Origin: Bacteroidaceae bacterium
Lineage (GTDB): Bacteria > Bacteroidota > Bacteroidia > Bacteroidales > Bacteroidaceae
Length of the DNA stretch: 47,478 bases
Assembly: GCA_024697945.1 (NCBI GenBank)
Contig: JAILRU010000120.1
Coordinates: forward strand, 1-47,478
Direction of reading: 5' to 3'
Position 1 is the first letter of the stretch, and each line of letters opens with the position of its first letter. The position numbers and the translations under genes are program-made. The notes under the pieces were generated by a model. The model saw only the letters and a list, made by a program, of their open reading frames with translations, searched no databases and was not told where the DNA came from. Of this stretch, positions 21,101 through 28,096 are shown one piece after another.

Positions 21101-22790
21101 CCTCATCTCACCTCCACCTCATCATGACATCTATAGCATCGAAGACCTTGCACAACTTATCTTCGACCTGAAGAATATCAATCCAACGGCTGCAGTCAGC
21201 GTAAAGCTTGTTGCTGAGAGTGGTGTGGGAACTGTTGCCGCAGGTGTGGCAAAGGCAAAGGCCGACCTCATCGTCATCTCTGGTGCTGAGGGCGGTACGG
21301 GTGCAAGTCCTGCAAGCAGTATGCGCTTTGCAGGTATCAGTCCTGAAATTGGTCTTGCCGAGACACAGCAGACGCTTGTTGTCAATGGGCTGAGAAATCA
21401 GGTTCGTCTGCAGACCGATGGTCAATTGAAGACCGCAAAGGACGTCATCATCATGGCCATGCTTGGTGCCGATGAGTTCTCGTTTGGTACGTTGCCACTT
21501 ATCGTCCTCGGTTGTGTGATGATGCGCAAGTGCAATACAAACACCTGTCCCGTTGGTGTAGCGACGCAAGACGAGCGTCTTCGTGCACGTTTCATGGGAC
21601 GTGCCGAGTATGTGGTGAACTTCTTCACCTTCCTTGCAGAGCAGGTTCGCGAGTACCTCAGCGAGATGGGTATGCACAAGCTGAAAGACATCATCGGCCA
21701 CACAGAACTGATAGAGATAAAGACCCTCTCCCCGCTCTCCCGTGAGGGCGAGAGCCAAGATCAATTACACCCCTCCATTACGGGAGGGGCTGGGGGTGGG
21801 TCTAAGTGGCGCACCATCGACTTCAGCCGTTTGCTGCATAAGCCAGAGACAGACAAACCTCTCTATTGGGACAGAAGCGAGTTCACAAAAGTCAGCGGCG
21901 TGAAGGACGAGGAGATAATTCGCGAGGTTTCAGGTCTTAAGGTCGCTTCGCTTTCAGGTCTTGAGGGGGGAAATGCATCTTTACCTCATAACCTCACAAC
22001 CATACAACCTTATAACCTGGAATATGCCATCAAGAATACCGACCGTGCAGTTGGCACAATGCTCTCTGGCATGATTGCCAAAAAGTACGGCGAGGCAGGT
22101 CTGCCCGATGGTACCATCAACATCAAGTTCAAGGGTTCGGCAGGTCAGTCCTTTGGCGCATTTGCCGTGAAAGGTTTGAGCCTTCGACTCGAAGGTGAGA
22201 CCAACGACTACTTCGGCAAGGGTCTCTCTGGCGGACGCATCAGCATCTTGCCGCCAGCCCGTTCTGGCGAGGACTTCCATGCTGAGGATAATATCATCGC
22301 GGGCAATACAGGCCTCTATGGAGCAACCAGCGGCGAGCTTTATGTCAATGGCCGGGTAGGAGAGCGCTTTGGTGTACGCAACTCTGGAGCCATTGCCGTC
22401 ATTGAGGGTGCTGGCGACCATTGCTGCGAGTACATGACAGGCGGTCGGGTTGTTGTTCTTGGCAAGACAGGCCGTAACTTCGCAGCCGGCATGAGTGGCG
22501 GTGTGGCTTACGTCTATGACCCTGACCATACCTTCGACTACTTCTGCAATATGGATATGGTGGAGATAAACCTCGTGGAGGACTCCGTTAGTCGTAAGGA
22601 ACTGCTCGAACTCATCCGTCAGCATTACCTTCATACGGGTTCAGCCCTCGCAGGTCGGATGCTTGACGATTGGCAGCGCTATGTCGAGAACTTCATACAA
22701 GTCGTGCCCATCGAGTACAAGCGCGTCTTGCAGGAAGAGCAGATGGCAAAGCTCAGCCAAAAGATAGCCGAAGTACAGCGCGACTACTGA
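18162..22790 (+). CDS. gltB: Glutamate synthase, large (alpha) subunit
   Basis: A 1542-residue GOGAT large subunit that turns glutamine and 2-oxoglutarate into two glutamates. I start at the ATG at 18162; the TTG six bases upstream belongs to a repeat array. A 14-residue propeptide precedes the Ntn nucleophile Cys15 in DACGVGM. The FMN/synthase domain has LPGFKVNE, GAEGGTGASP and the 3Fe-4S cysteines in CVMMRKCNTNTC; the C-terminal GXGXG-type beta-helix follows. Three repeat-derived segments interrupt it in frame: 20481-20532 (PQNLTTLQN), 21723-21803 (TLSPLSREGE to GGAGGGSK) and 21926-22019 (SGLKVASLSGL, LPHNLTTIQPYNL). They lie in loops between conserved blocks, so the enzyme is probably active. 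Confidence 0.95.
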   Translation: MNKGLYQEAYEHDACGVGMVVNIHGGKSHELVDNALKVLENMEHRGAETRDKTGDGAGIMVQIPHEFILLQGIPVPEKGRYGTGLVFLPKDEKAQQTILSVMIEEIEREGLELMHVRAVPTCPEVLGAGAKEVEPEIKQVFVTGATEEQAPTLDRILYRVRKRIENRITDVDFYICSLSSKNLIYKGMLTSGQLRRYFPDLSSPYFTSGLALVHSRFSTNTFPKWKLAQPFRLLAHNGEINTIRGNRGWMKARESVLSSEALGDIKDLRPIVQEGMSDSASLDNVFEFLTMSGLSLPQAMAILVPESFNDKNPISEDLKAFYEYHSILMEPWDGPAALLFSDGRFAGGMLDRNGLRPSRYTITKQGMMVVASEVGVMDFEPSDVVSKGRLQPGKILLIDTREGKIYYDGEIKEQLAKAHPYREWLSTNRIQLEKLKSGRHVENSVENYERKLITFGFGQEDIDRTIVPMATAGQEPVAAMGNDTPLAVISDRPQILFNYFRQQFAQVTNPAIDPIREELVMSLTEYIGAVGTNILTPDASNCKMVRLPQPVLTNTQLDILCNIRYKGFKTKKLAMLFDLQKGESRLRQAIEGLCKEAEASVDEGVNYIILSDRDIDEEHAAIPSLLAVSAVHHYLISVGKRVQTALIVESGEIREVMHAALLLGYGASAICPYMTFAVLDDLVKRHKIQEEYATAEANYIKAVDKGLKKVMSKMGISTIRSYRGAKIFESIGLSEDLLRRYFGTEVSTIGGIGLKEIARDAIAFQRLGYEVTSPENLEAQRPQNLTTLQNNGQFSWRKDGILHAWNPDTIANLQIATRLGSYKKFKEWAKMVDEKEMPIFIRDFFDFKRAEKPTPLEEVEPVDSIVRHFVTGAMSFGALSIEAHEALALAMNKLGTRSNTGEGGEDNARYHSEVDGVSLSSKTKQIASGRFGVTAEYLVNAEEIQIKVAQGAKPGEGGQLPGFKVNEIIAKTRNAIPGISLISPPPHHDIYSIEDLAQLIFDLKNINPTAAVSVKLVAESGVGTVAAGVAKAKADLIVISGAEGGTGASPASSMRFAGISPEIGLAETQQTLVVNGLRNQVRLQTDGQLKTAKDVIIMAMLGADEFSFGTLPLIVLGCVMMRKCNTNTCPVGVATQDERLRARFMGRAEYVVNFFTFLAEQVREYLSEMGMHKLKDIIGHTELIEIKTLSPLSREGESQDQLHPSITGGAGGGSKWRTIDFSRLLHKPETDKPLYWDRSEFTKVSGVKDEEIIREVSGLKVASLSGLEGGNASLPHNLTTIQPYNLEYAIKNTDRAVGTMLSGMIAKKYGEAGLPDGTINIKFKGSAGQSFGAFAVKGLSLRLEGETNDYFGKGLSGGRISILPPARSGEDFHAEDNIIAGNTGLYGATSGELYVNGRVGERFGVRNSGAIAVIEGAGDHCCEYMTGGRVVVLGKTGRNFAAGMSGGVAYVYDPDHTFDYFCNMDMVEINLVEDSVSRKELLELIRQHYLHTGSALAGRMLDDWQRYVENFIQVVPIEYKRVLQEEQMAKLSQKIAEVQRDY
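20481..20532. repeat. In-frame ACCTTACA-type array inside gltB
   Basis: Repeated AACCTT(ACA) units encode PENLEAQRPQNLTTLQN; a second array of the class is at 21985-22019. Confidence 0.65.
21723..21803. repeat. In-frame GC-rich element inside gltB
   Basis: CCCTCTCCCCGCTCTCCCG and ACGGGAGGGGCTGGGGGTGG segments, read TLSPLSREGES and GGAGGGSK. The TLSPL(S/P)R(E/K)GES peptide is shared with the CarA-CarB linker. Confidence 0.75.
21926..22019. repeat. In-frame repeat block inside gltB
   Basis: TTTCAGGTCTTAAGG and TTTCAGGTCTTGAGG copies, then 8-nt AACCTCAC/AACCATAC/AACCTTAT units, translated through without a stop. Confidence 0.7.
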
Positions 22791-22792
22791 TA

Positions 22793-22926
22793 TTTACGAT
22801 TTGACGATTTACTATTTACGATTTAATTACTATTTCAAGGACTTAGTTATTTAAACCGCTGAGAGTAAATCATCAAATCATAAAGTTGAGAAATAAATAG
22901 TAAATTTGAAAATAGTAAATCATAGA
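22793..22926. repeat. Heptamer arrays in the gltB-gltD spacer
   Basis: Two arrays, 22793-22832 (ATTTACG/ATTTGAC/ATTTACT-type units) and about 22872-22926 in opposite orientation (ATAGTAA/AATCATA-type units), so the transcript could fold them together. No gene in the spacer. Confidence 0.7.
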
Positions 22927-22927
22927 G

Positions 22928-24271
22928 ATGGGAAATCCTAAAGCATTTCTGACTGTGCCTCGCAAAGAGGCTGGATACAGACCTATTCACGACCGCATAC
23001 AAGATTTCGGCGAGGTGGAACAGACACTCAATACTCGCGACCGGCAGGAGCAGGCCAGCCGTTGCATGGACTGCGGCGTGCCTTTCTGTCATTGGGCCTG
23101 TCCCCTGGGCAACAAAGACCCTGAGTGGAACGATGCCCTTTATCGTGGTGAGTGGGAAACAGCATACAAGTTGTTGAAGAAGACCAATCCCTTCCCTGAG
23201 TTCACAGGGCGCATCTGCCCGGCGCTCTGCGAGAAAGCGTGCGTGCTCTACCTCACAACGGGCGAGGCCGTGACCAACCGCGAGAACGAAGCTGCCATTG
23301 CTGAGCGTGCCTTCCTTGAGGGTTATGTGACTATTGAGCATCCTAAGCGCAACGGACTTCGTGTAGCTGTCGTCGGTAGCGGTCCTGCAGGTCTCGCAGC
23401 TGCAAATGCCCTCAACCTCATGGGTTACGAGGTGACTGTCTTCGAGAAGAACGAGGCAGCGGGGGGATTGTTGAGATATGGTATTCCCAACTTCAAGCTC
23501 AACAAGAAAATCATCGACCGCCGCATCAGCGTAATGGAGCAGGAAGGCATCATCTTCAAGTATAATTCTGAATACTCAGATTATTCAGATTATTCTGAGT
23601 ACTCGGCACTTGTAATCGCCACTGGCACACCAACCGCACGCGACCTCAACATTCCCGGCCGTGAGCTGAAAGGTGTACATCTTGCTCTTGAACTGCTCTC
23701 CCAGCAGAACCGTGTCCTTGCTGGCATGGAATTCAGCAAGGAAGGGCGTATTACCGCCAAGGGAAAAGATGTCCTCGTTATCGGAGGTGGTGATACGGGT
23801 TCTGACTGCATAGGCACCGCCCATCGTCAGGGCTGCAAGAGCGTGACGCAGATTGAAATCATGCCCAAGCCTCCCGTGGGGCACAACCCCGCGACCCCAT
23901 GGCCCAACTGGCCCGTCATCCTCAAGACCACCTCCTCCCACGAGGAAGGCTGCACCCGCCGCTGGAACATCAACACCCTTGAGTTCCTTGGTGAAAATGG
24001 CAAAGTCACAGGTGTCAAGGTGCAGCCCATAGATTGGAAGTCGAACCAGGAAGGCGGTAGGCCAATTATGGTTGAAGCTGGTGAACCCGAAATCATCAAA
24101 GCCGAACTGGTCCTCCTCGCCATGGGATTCCTGAAACCCGAGCATCCTGAGTATCCTGAAAATGTCTTTGTCTGCGGTGATGCTGCCAATGGTGCCAGCC
24201 TTGTAGTGAGAGCCATTGCCTCCGGCCTCCAGACAGCCGCTAAGGTTAATGCCTTTCTCCAGAGCAAGTAA
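22928..24271 (+). CDS. gltD: Glutamate synthase, small (beta) subunit, NAD(P)H oxidoreductase
   Basis: A 447-residue flavoprotein passing electrons from NAD(P)H to GltB. N-terminal Fe-S cysteines are in CMDCGVPFCHWAC (Cys46, 49, 54, 58) and CPALCEKAC. FAD- and NAD(P)-binding glycine motifs are VVGSGPAGLAAA and VIGGGDTGSDC. The C-terminus has FVCGDAANGAS. At residues about 213-226 the usual segment before the ATG motif (a GVEVG-type strand and helix in homologues) is replaced by four 9-nt units read as SEY/SDY, leading straight into ALVIATG. It follows gltB after a 137-bp spacer made largely of heptamer arrays. Confidence 0.95.
   Translation: MGNPKAFLTVPRKEAGYRPIHDRIQDFGEVEQTLNTRDRQEQASRCMDCGVPFCHWACPLGNKDPEWNDALYRGEWETAYKLLKKTNPFPEFTGRICPALCEKACVLYLTTGEAVTNRENEAAIAERAFLEGYVTIEHPKRNGLRVAVVGSGPAGLAAANALNLMGYEVTVFEKNEAAGGLLRYGIPNFKLNKKIIDRRISVMEQEGIIFKYNSEYSDYSDYSEYSALVIATGTPTARDLNIPGRELKGVHLALELLSQQNRVLAGMEFSKEGRITAKGKDVLVIGGGDTGSDCIGTAHRQGCKSVTQIEIMPKPPVGHNPATPWPNWPVILKTTSSHEEGCTRRWNINTLEFLGENGKVTGVKVQPIDWKSNQEGGRPIMVEAGEPEIIKAELVLLAMGFLKPEHPEYPENVFVCGDAANGASLVVRAIASGLQTAAKVNAFLQSK
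23564..23606. repeat. In-frame 9-nt array inside gltD
   Basis: TCTGAATAC, TCAGATTAT, TCAGATTAT, TCTGAGTAC, read SEY, SDY, SDY, SEY. Confidence 0.85.
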
Positions 24272-24420
24272 TATCAGACCTTATATTCATTCCCCATGCG
24301 GGCGAAAGTGGCATAACCAAACATGGATACATACCTGTTGAGGCATCAGTGAATTTTTTTTACTAAAATTCACCAATAATCAACCAATAATGAACCAACA
24401 ACTCATAGGATTCTTTTATG

Positions 24421-24505
24421 CACATCTCTAACATATCTCTAACATATCTCTAACATATCCCTAACATCTCTCTAAGGCTTAAGGTTAGAGATGTGTTAGA
24501 GATGT
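24421..24505. repeat. 11-nt tandem array with inverted copies, upstream of glnA
   Basis: Units of ACATATCTCTA and variants (24421-24475), then inverted copies GTTAGAGATGTG (24484-24495) and GTTAGAGATGT (24495-24505), perfect complements of the first unit. A large hairpin is possible. A second 11-nt array (ACCAATAATCA type) lies just before, near 24370. Confidence 0.8.
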
Positions 24506-24771
24506 ATATGAGAAATCTATGAATTTTATATGACAAAATACCTATATAAATCTGACATAAGAATGTGAACAATTATGGCACAAACGTATCAAGACATGTA
24601 GGCGCTATCGGAAAGCTGTGGAGAAGAGCTATGTGGTGGGTGACATCAACAGAGAAAGACACGGAGACTGACGTTCGGGGGCTTTTCTGCTTCATTTTGT
24701 AAGAATTTCATCGGAATAAATGACATAAATCAAGAAAAAATGGTCGAAACATAACTTTTTGCGCTATTTTC

Positions 24772-24803
24772 TTTGTGTATGATGGCAAAATGTAATACCT
24801 TTG
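24772..24803 (+). promoter_or_regulatory. Strong Bacteroidota promoter for glnA
   Basis: TTTG (24772-24775), 20 nt, TACCTTTG (24796-24803): a full match to the consensus. Transcription would start about 7 nt further, giving a leader of about 75 nt. Confidence 0.75.
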
Positions 24804-24887
24804 CGGTGTCATTCGAACATGATGACACTTAAAGAAGATAATAGGACGCAAAGTGATATCATTCTTATTCCTTAACAAACACAATTT

Positions 24888-27107
24888 ATGGCAAACGATT
24901 TGAGATTTCAGGTTGTCGGCGAGGCGTTCAAGAAGAAGCCTCTTGACGTAAAAGCACCAACGGAGAGACCTTGCGAGTATTTTGGCAAGCATGTCTTTAA
25001 CCGCGAGAAGATGTACAAGTACCTGCCCAAGGACGTCTATGAGAAGATGGTTGATGTCATCGACAATGGTGCACGGCTCGACCGCAAAGTGGCCGATGCT
25101 GTGGCTATTGGCATGATGCAATGGGCAAAGGAGAACGAGGTGACCCACTATACGCACTGGTTCCAGCCCTTGACGGAAGGCACGGCTGAGAAGCATGACT
25201 CGTTCATCGAGCACGATGGCAAGGGCGGCATGATTGAGGAGTTCAGCGGCAAGCTGCTCGTTCAGCAGGAGCCTGATGCCAGTTCGTTCCCCAGTGGCGG
25301 CATCCGCAGCACCTTCGAGGCTCGCGGCTACTCGGCTTGGGACCCCACAAGCCCCGTCTTCATCATTGACGATACACTCATCATCCCTACAGTATTTATT
25401 AGTTATAGTGGCGAGTCGCTCGACTACAAGGCTCCCTTGCTGCGCGCCTTGAAGGCTGTGAACGTAGCTGCTACAGAGGTCTGCCACTACTTCGACCCAG
25501 CCGTGAAGAAGGTGACAAGCAACCTCGGTTGGGAGCAGGAGTACTTCCTTGTTGATGAGGGACTCTATGCCGCTCGTCCCGACCTCTTGCTGACAGGCCG
25601 TACCTTGATGGGTCACGACTCTGCCAAGAACCAGCAGATGGACGACCACTACTTCGGCTCGATTCCCGAACGTGTGGCTGCCTTCATGCGTGACCTTGAA
25701 ATTCAGGCTCTGATGCTCGGAATCCCCTGTAAGACAAGACATAACGAGGTGGCTCCCAACCAGTTTGAGGTGGCTCCTATCTTTGAAGACACGAACCTCG
25801 CCGTTGACCACAACATGCTGCTGATGTCCCTGATGAAGCGTGTGGCCCGTAAGCATGGCTTCCGTGCTCTCCTGCACGAAAAACCCTTCGCAGGCATCAA
25901 CGGCAGTGGTAAGCACAACAACTGGTCGTTAAGTACCGATACAGGCGTACTGCTCCATGCCCCTGGCAAGACAGCCGAACAGAACCTGCGCTTCGCCACG
26001 TTTATCGTTGAGACGCTGATGGGCGTTTATAAGCATAATGGTCTGCTAAAGGCGAGCATCATGAGTGCTACGAATGCCCATCGTCTGGGTGCCAACGAGG
26101 CTCCTCCAGCCATCGTTTCATCGTTCCTTGGCAAGCAGGTGAGCGAGTTGCTCGACCATATTGAGAAGGCCGACAAGGAGGACATTCTGGCTATGGCTGG
26201 CAAGCAGGGATTGAAGATGGATATCCCCGAGATTCCCGAGCTGTTCATCGACAACACCGACCGCAACCGCACCAGTCCCTTCGCCTTCACAGGCAACCGC
26301 TTTGAGTTCCGCGCCGTGGGCTCCGAGGCCAACTGTGCCAGCGCGATGATTACACTGAATGCCGCTGTGGCAGAGGCACTTGTCAGCTTCAAGAAGCGAG
26401 TGGACGAGCGTGTGGCTGTCATCAGTAAGAACTTTGAAGGCACTGGCCACAATGCTACTTTCCATGCCATCATCGACGTGCTTCGCGAGGATATCAAGAC
26501 CTGCAAGCCCATCCGCTTCGACGGCAACGGCTACAGCGACGAATGGAAGGCTGAAGCTGCCAAGCGTGGCCTTGACACGGAGACCTCATGTCCCGTCATC
26601 TTCGAGCGTTACCTTGATGCCGACAGCATCGCTATGTTCGAGAGCCTGGGCGTGATGACGAAGAAAGAGCTCGAGGCCCGCAACGAGGTGAAGTGGGAGA
26701 CCTACACGAAGAAGATACAGATTGAGGCCCGCGTACTCGGCGACCTTTCGATGAACCACATCATCCCCGTTGCCACAAGCTACCAGAGCCAGCTACTGCG
26801 CAATGTGGAGAGGATGACGGGCGTCTTCTCAAAGGACAAGGCCGACAAGTTGAATGCCCGCAACCTCAAGCTCATCGAGGAGATTGCAGAGCGTACAGCC
26901 ACTATCGAGACCAAGGTAGAGGAACTTGTCGAGGCCCGTAAGATTGCCAACAAGATTGAAGATGAGCACCAGAAAGCCATCGCCTATCACGACACCATTG
27001 CCCCGATGTTCGATGTCATCCGCTACCAGATAGACAAGCTGGAGCTCATCGTAGATGACAGCCTCTGGCCTCTTCCCAAGTACAGGGAGTTGCTGTTCAT
27101 CAGATAA
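24888..27107 (+). CDS. glnN: Glutamine synthetase, type III (GSIII)
   Basis: A 739-residue type III glutamine synthetase, the long form common in Bacteroidota; type I enzymes are about 450-470 residues. It makes glutamine from glutamate, ammonium and ATP. Recognisable blocks are THYTHWFQPLTEGTAEKHDS, LGWEQEYFLVD (metal-ligand Glu), TRHNEVAPNQFE, and GINGSGKHNNWS at the active site. A C-terminal alpha-helical extension with mixed charge is present, as in the family. It has its own promoter (24772-24803) in a 616-bp spacer after gltD and a strong bidirectional terminator (27142-27180). The name glnA is also used for this gene. Confidence 0.96.
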   Translation: MANDLRFQVVGEAFKKKPLDVKAPTERPCEYFGKHVFNREKMYKYLPKDVYEKMVDVIDNGARLDRKVADAVAIGMMQWAKENEVTHYTHWFQPLTEGTAEKHDSFIEHDGKGGMIEEFSGKLLVQQEPDASSFPSGGIRSTFEARGYSAWDPTSPVFIIDDTLIIPTVFISYSGESLDYKAPLLRALKAVNVAATEVCHYFDPAVKKVTSNLGWEQEYFLVDEGLYAARPDLLLTGRTLMGHDSAKNQQMDDHYFGSIPERVAAFMRDLEIQALMLGIPCKTRHNEVAPNQFEVAPIFEDTNLAVDHNMLLMSLMKRVARKHGFRALLHEKPFAGINGSGKHNNWSLSTDTGVLLHAPGKTAEQNLRFATFIVETLMGVYKHNGLLKASIMSATNAHRLGANEAPPAIVSSFLGKQVSELLDHIEKADKEDILAMAGKQGLKMDIPEIPELFIDNTDRNRTSPFAFTGNRFEFRAVGSEANCASAMITLNAAVAEALVSFKKRVDERVAVISKNFEGTGHNATFHAIIDVLREDIKTCKPIRFDGNGYSDEWKAEAAKRGLDTETSCPVIFERYLDADSIAMFESLGVMTKKELEARNEVKWETYTKKIQIEARVLGDLSMNHIIPVATSYQSQLLRNVERMTGVFSKDKADKLNARNLKLIEEIAERTATIETKVEELVEARKIANKIEDEHQKAIAYHDTIAPMFDVIRYQIDKLELIVDDSLWPLPKYRELLFIR

Positions 27108-27141
27108 GTCCCTAGTAACCTATAGATATTCCCAAATTATC

Positions 27142-27180
27142 ATAAATCCCAAGGCGAAGTTGTTTCGCTTTGGGATTTAT
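27142..27180. terminator. Bidirectional terminator between glnA and the GH43 pseudogene
   Basis: ATAAATCCCAA (27142-27152) pairs with TTGGGATTTAT (27170-27180), extended inward by GCGAA/TTCGC. It ends glnA and, on the other strand, the pseudogene operon. Confidence 0.75.
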
Positions 27181-27194
27181 CATTCATTGGTGTT

Positions 27195-28061
27195 TCATAG
27201 TTCAAACTTCCATTGTCTTTGGAGCCTGCGGAGTTCCTTCTTGGTGATTTGGATGACGGCTCCGTGTTTGGGCGAAGTGAAGTTGGTGGTCTTCATCTCT
27301 CCCTGATTGAAGTGGCCCAGGTCGGTATAGTGAACGAAGTCGGTCGTGGCACTGAACCCCATGTTGTTGGGACGGGCGGAGAAGACGTCGTACATCAGAA
27401 TCCACTCGTCGCGACCTATCATCTGCCATAGGGTAGGTGCCTCGCAGGCCGTCTGTTCGGGGTCGCACCACCCAGGCTCGTAGGTGTAGGGACCGGTGGC
27501 ATGGTCGCTGACGGCATGCTTCACGCCAGAGTCGTCGGTGTCGTGGGCCACATAGTAGAGGTGGTATTTGTCGCCGACACGGGTGATGTCGCTGTCGATG
27601 CAGGAACAGGCCTTCGGGTACTCGAACAACTGGTGGGGTGGGGTAAGCAGTGTGTCGTAGTCGTCGTTGACATAGGAGTAATAGAGCTTGTGCAGTCCGT
27701 CGGCCCCATAGCGCATGGTGAACGAGAGCATCAGTTTGCCATTCAGGAAGCACTCGTCCACATCGTCAGCTTTGGGCATGTTGAGGATGATGGCATTTTG
27801 CTGGTCAGCGCCCTGGAACACGCTTTTGGGGATAACCACGTGAATGCGATACCAGCCATAAGCATGGGTGTTTTGGGGAAAGCCCTTCTTGTCCCAGAGC
27901 TTCGTGATGTCAACCTCGTCCCACGAGGTATCGTCCATTTCGGGTTTGGCTCAGTTCATGTCGTCGCCTTGCTTAAGAAGCGCCTTGTTGACCCTAACGT
28001 TTTGAGCCCCTAAATGCAGCCCCATCAAGGCCGTAAATGCTACTAAAAACAGCTTTTTCAT
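27195..28061 (-). pseudogene. Decayed secreted GH43-type glycosidase with in-frame TGA
   Basis: Reading starts at the ATG at 28061 with a good signal peptide (MKKLFLVAFTALMGLHLG), runs into an in-frame TGA at 27951-27953 (GDDMN-stop-AKPEMDD) and continues in the same frame to 27195. Related proteins normally have Trp at this place, so a TGG-to-TGA change is the simplest reading. After the stop come a GH2-like N-terminal jelly-roll piece (YGWYRIHVVIP, VDECFLNGKL) joined directly to a GH43-like beta-propeller tail (CIDSDITRVGDKYHLYYV, CEAPTLWQ, HFNQGEMKTTNFTSPKHG). The middle of a normal enzyme is missing, so it looks like an internal deletion plus a nonsense mutation. It follows the DUF6055-like gene by 35 bp. 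Neighbouring genes end in TGA, so recoding of TGA is unlikely. Confidence 0.75.
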
Positions 28062-28096
28062 TGTTAGTTTATGGTTTATTATTTGTAAAGTATGTC

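Larger units (their letters stand above)
24272..24887. other. 616-bp spacer between gltD and glnA
   Basis: It holds two 11-nt repeat arrays (about 24368-24505) and the glnA promoter (24772-24803), which leaves an 84-nt stretch from the -7 element to the start codon. I see no gene or known RNA in 24510-24770. Confidence 0.6.

Noticed and set aside
24708..25916. 402-codon minus-strand frame opposite glnA
   Set aside because: Antisense shadow of a highly conserved GSIII gene; no motif of its own and it runs through the glnA promoter.
27951..27953. TGA read as tryptophan (alternative code)
   Set aside because: Intact genes here such as gltB and xylB end in TGA, so the standard code holds and a nonsense mutation is simpler.
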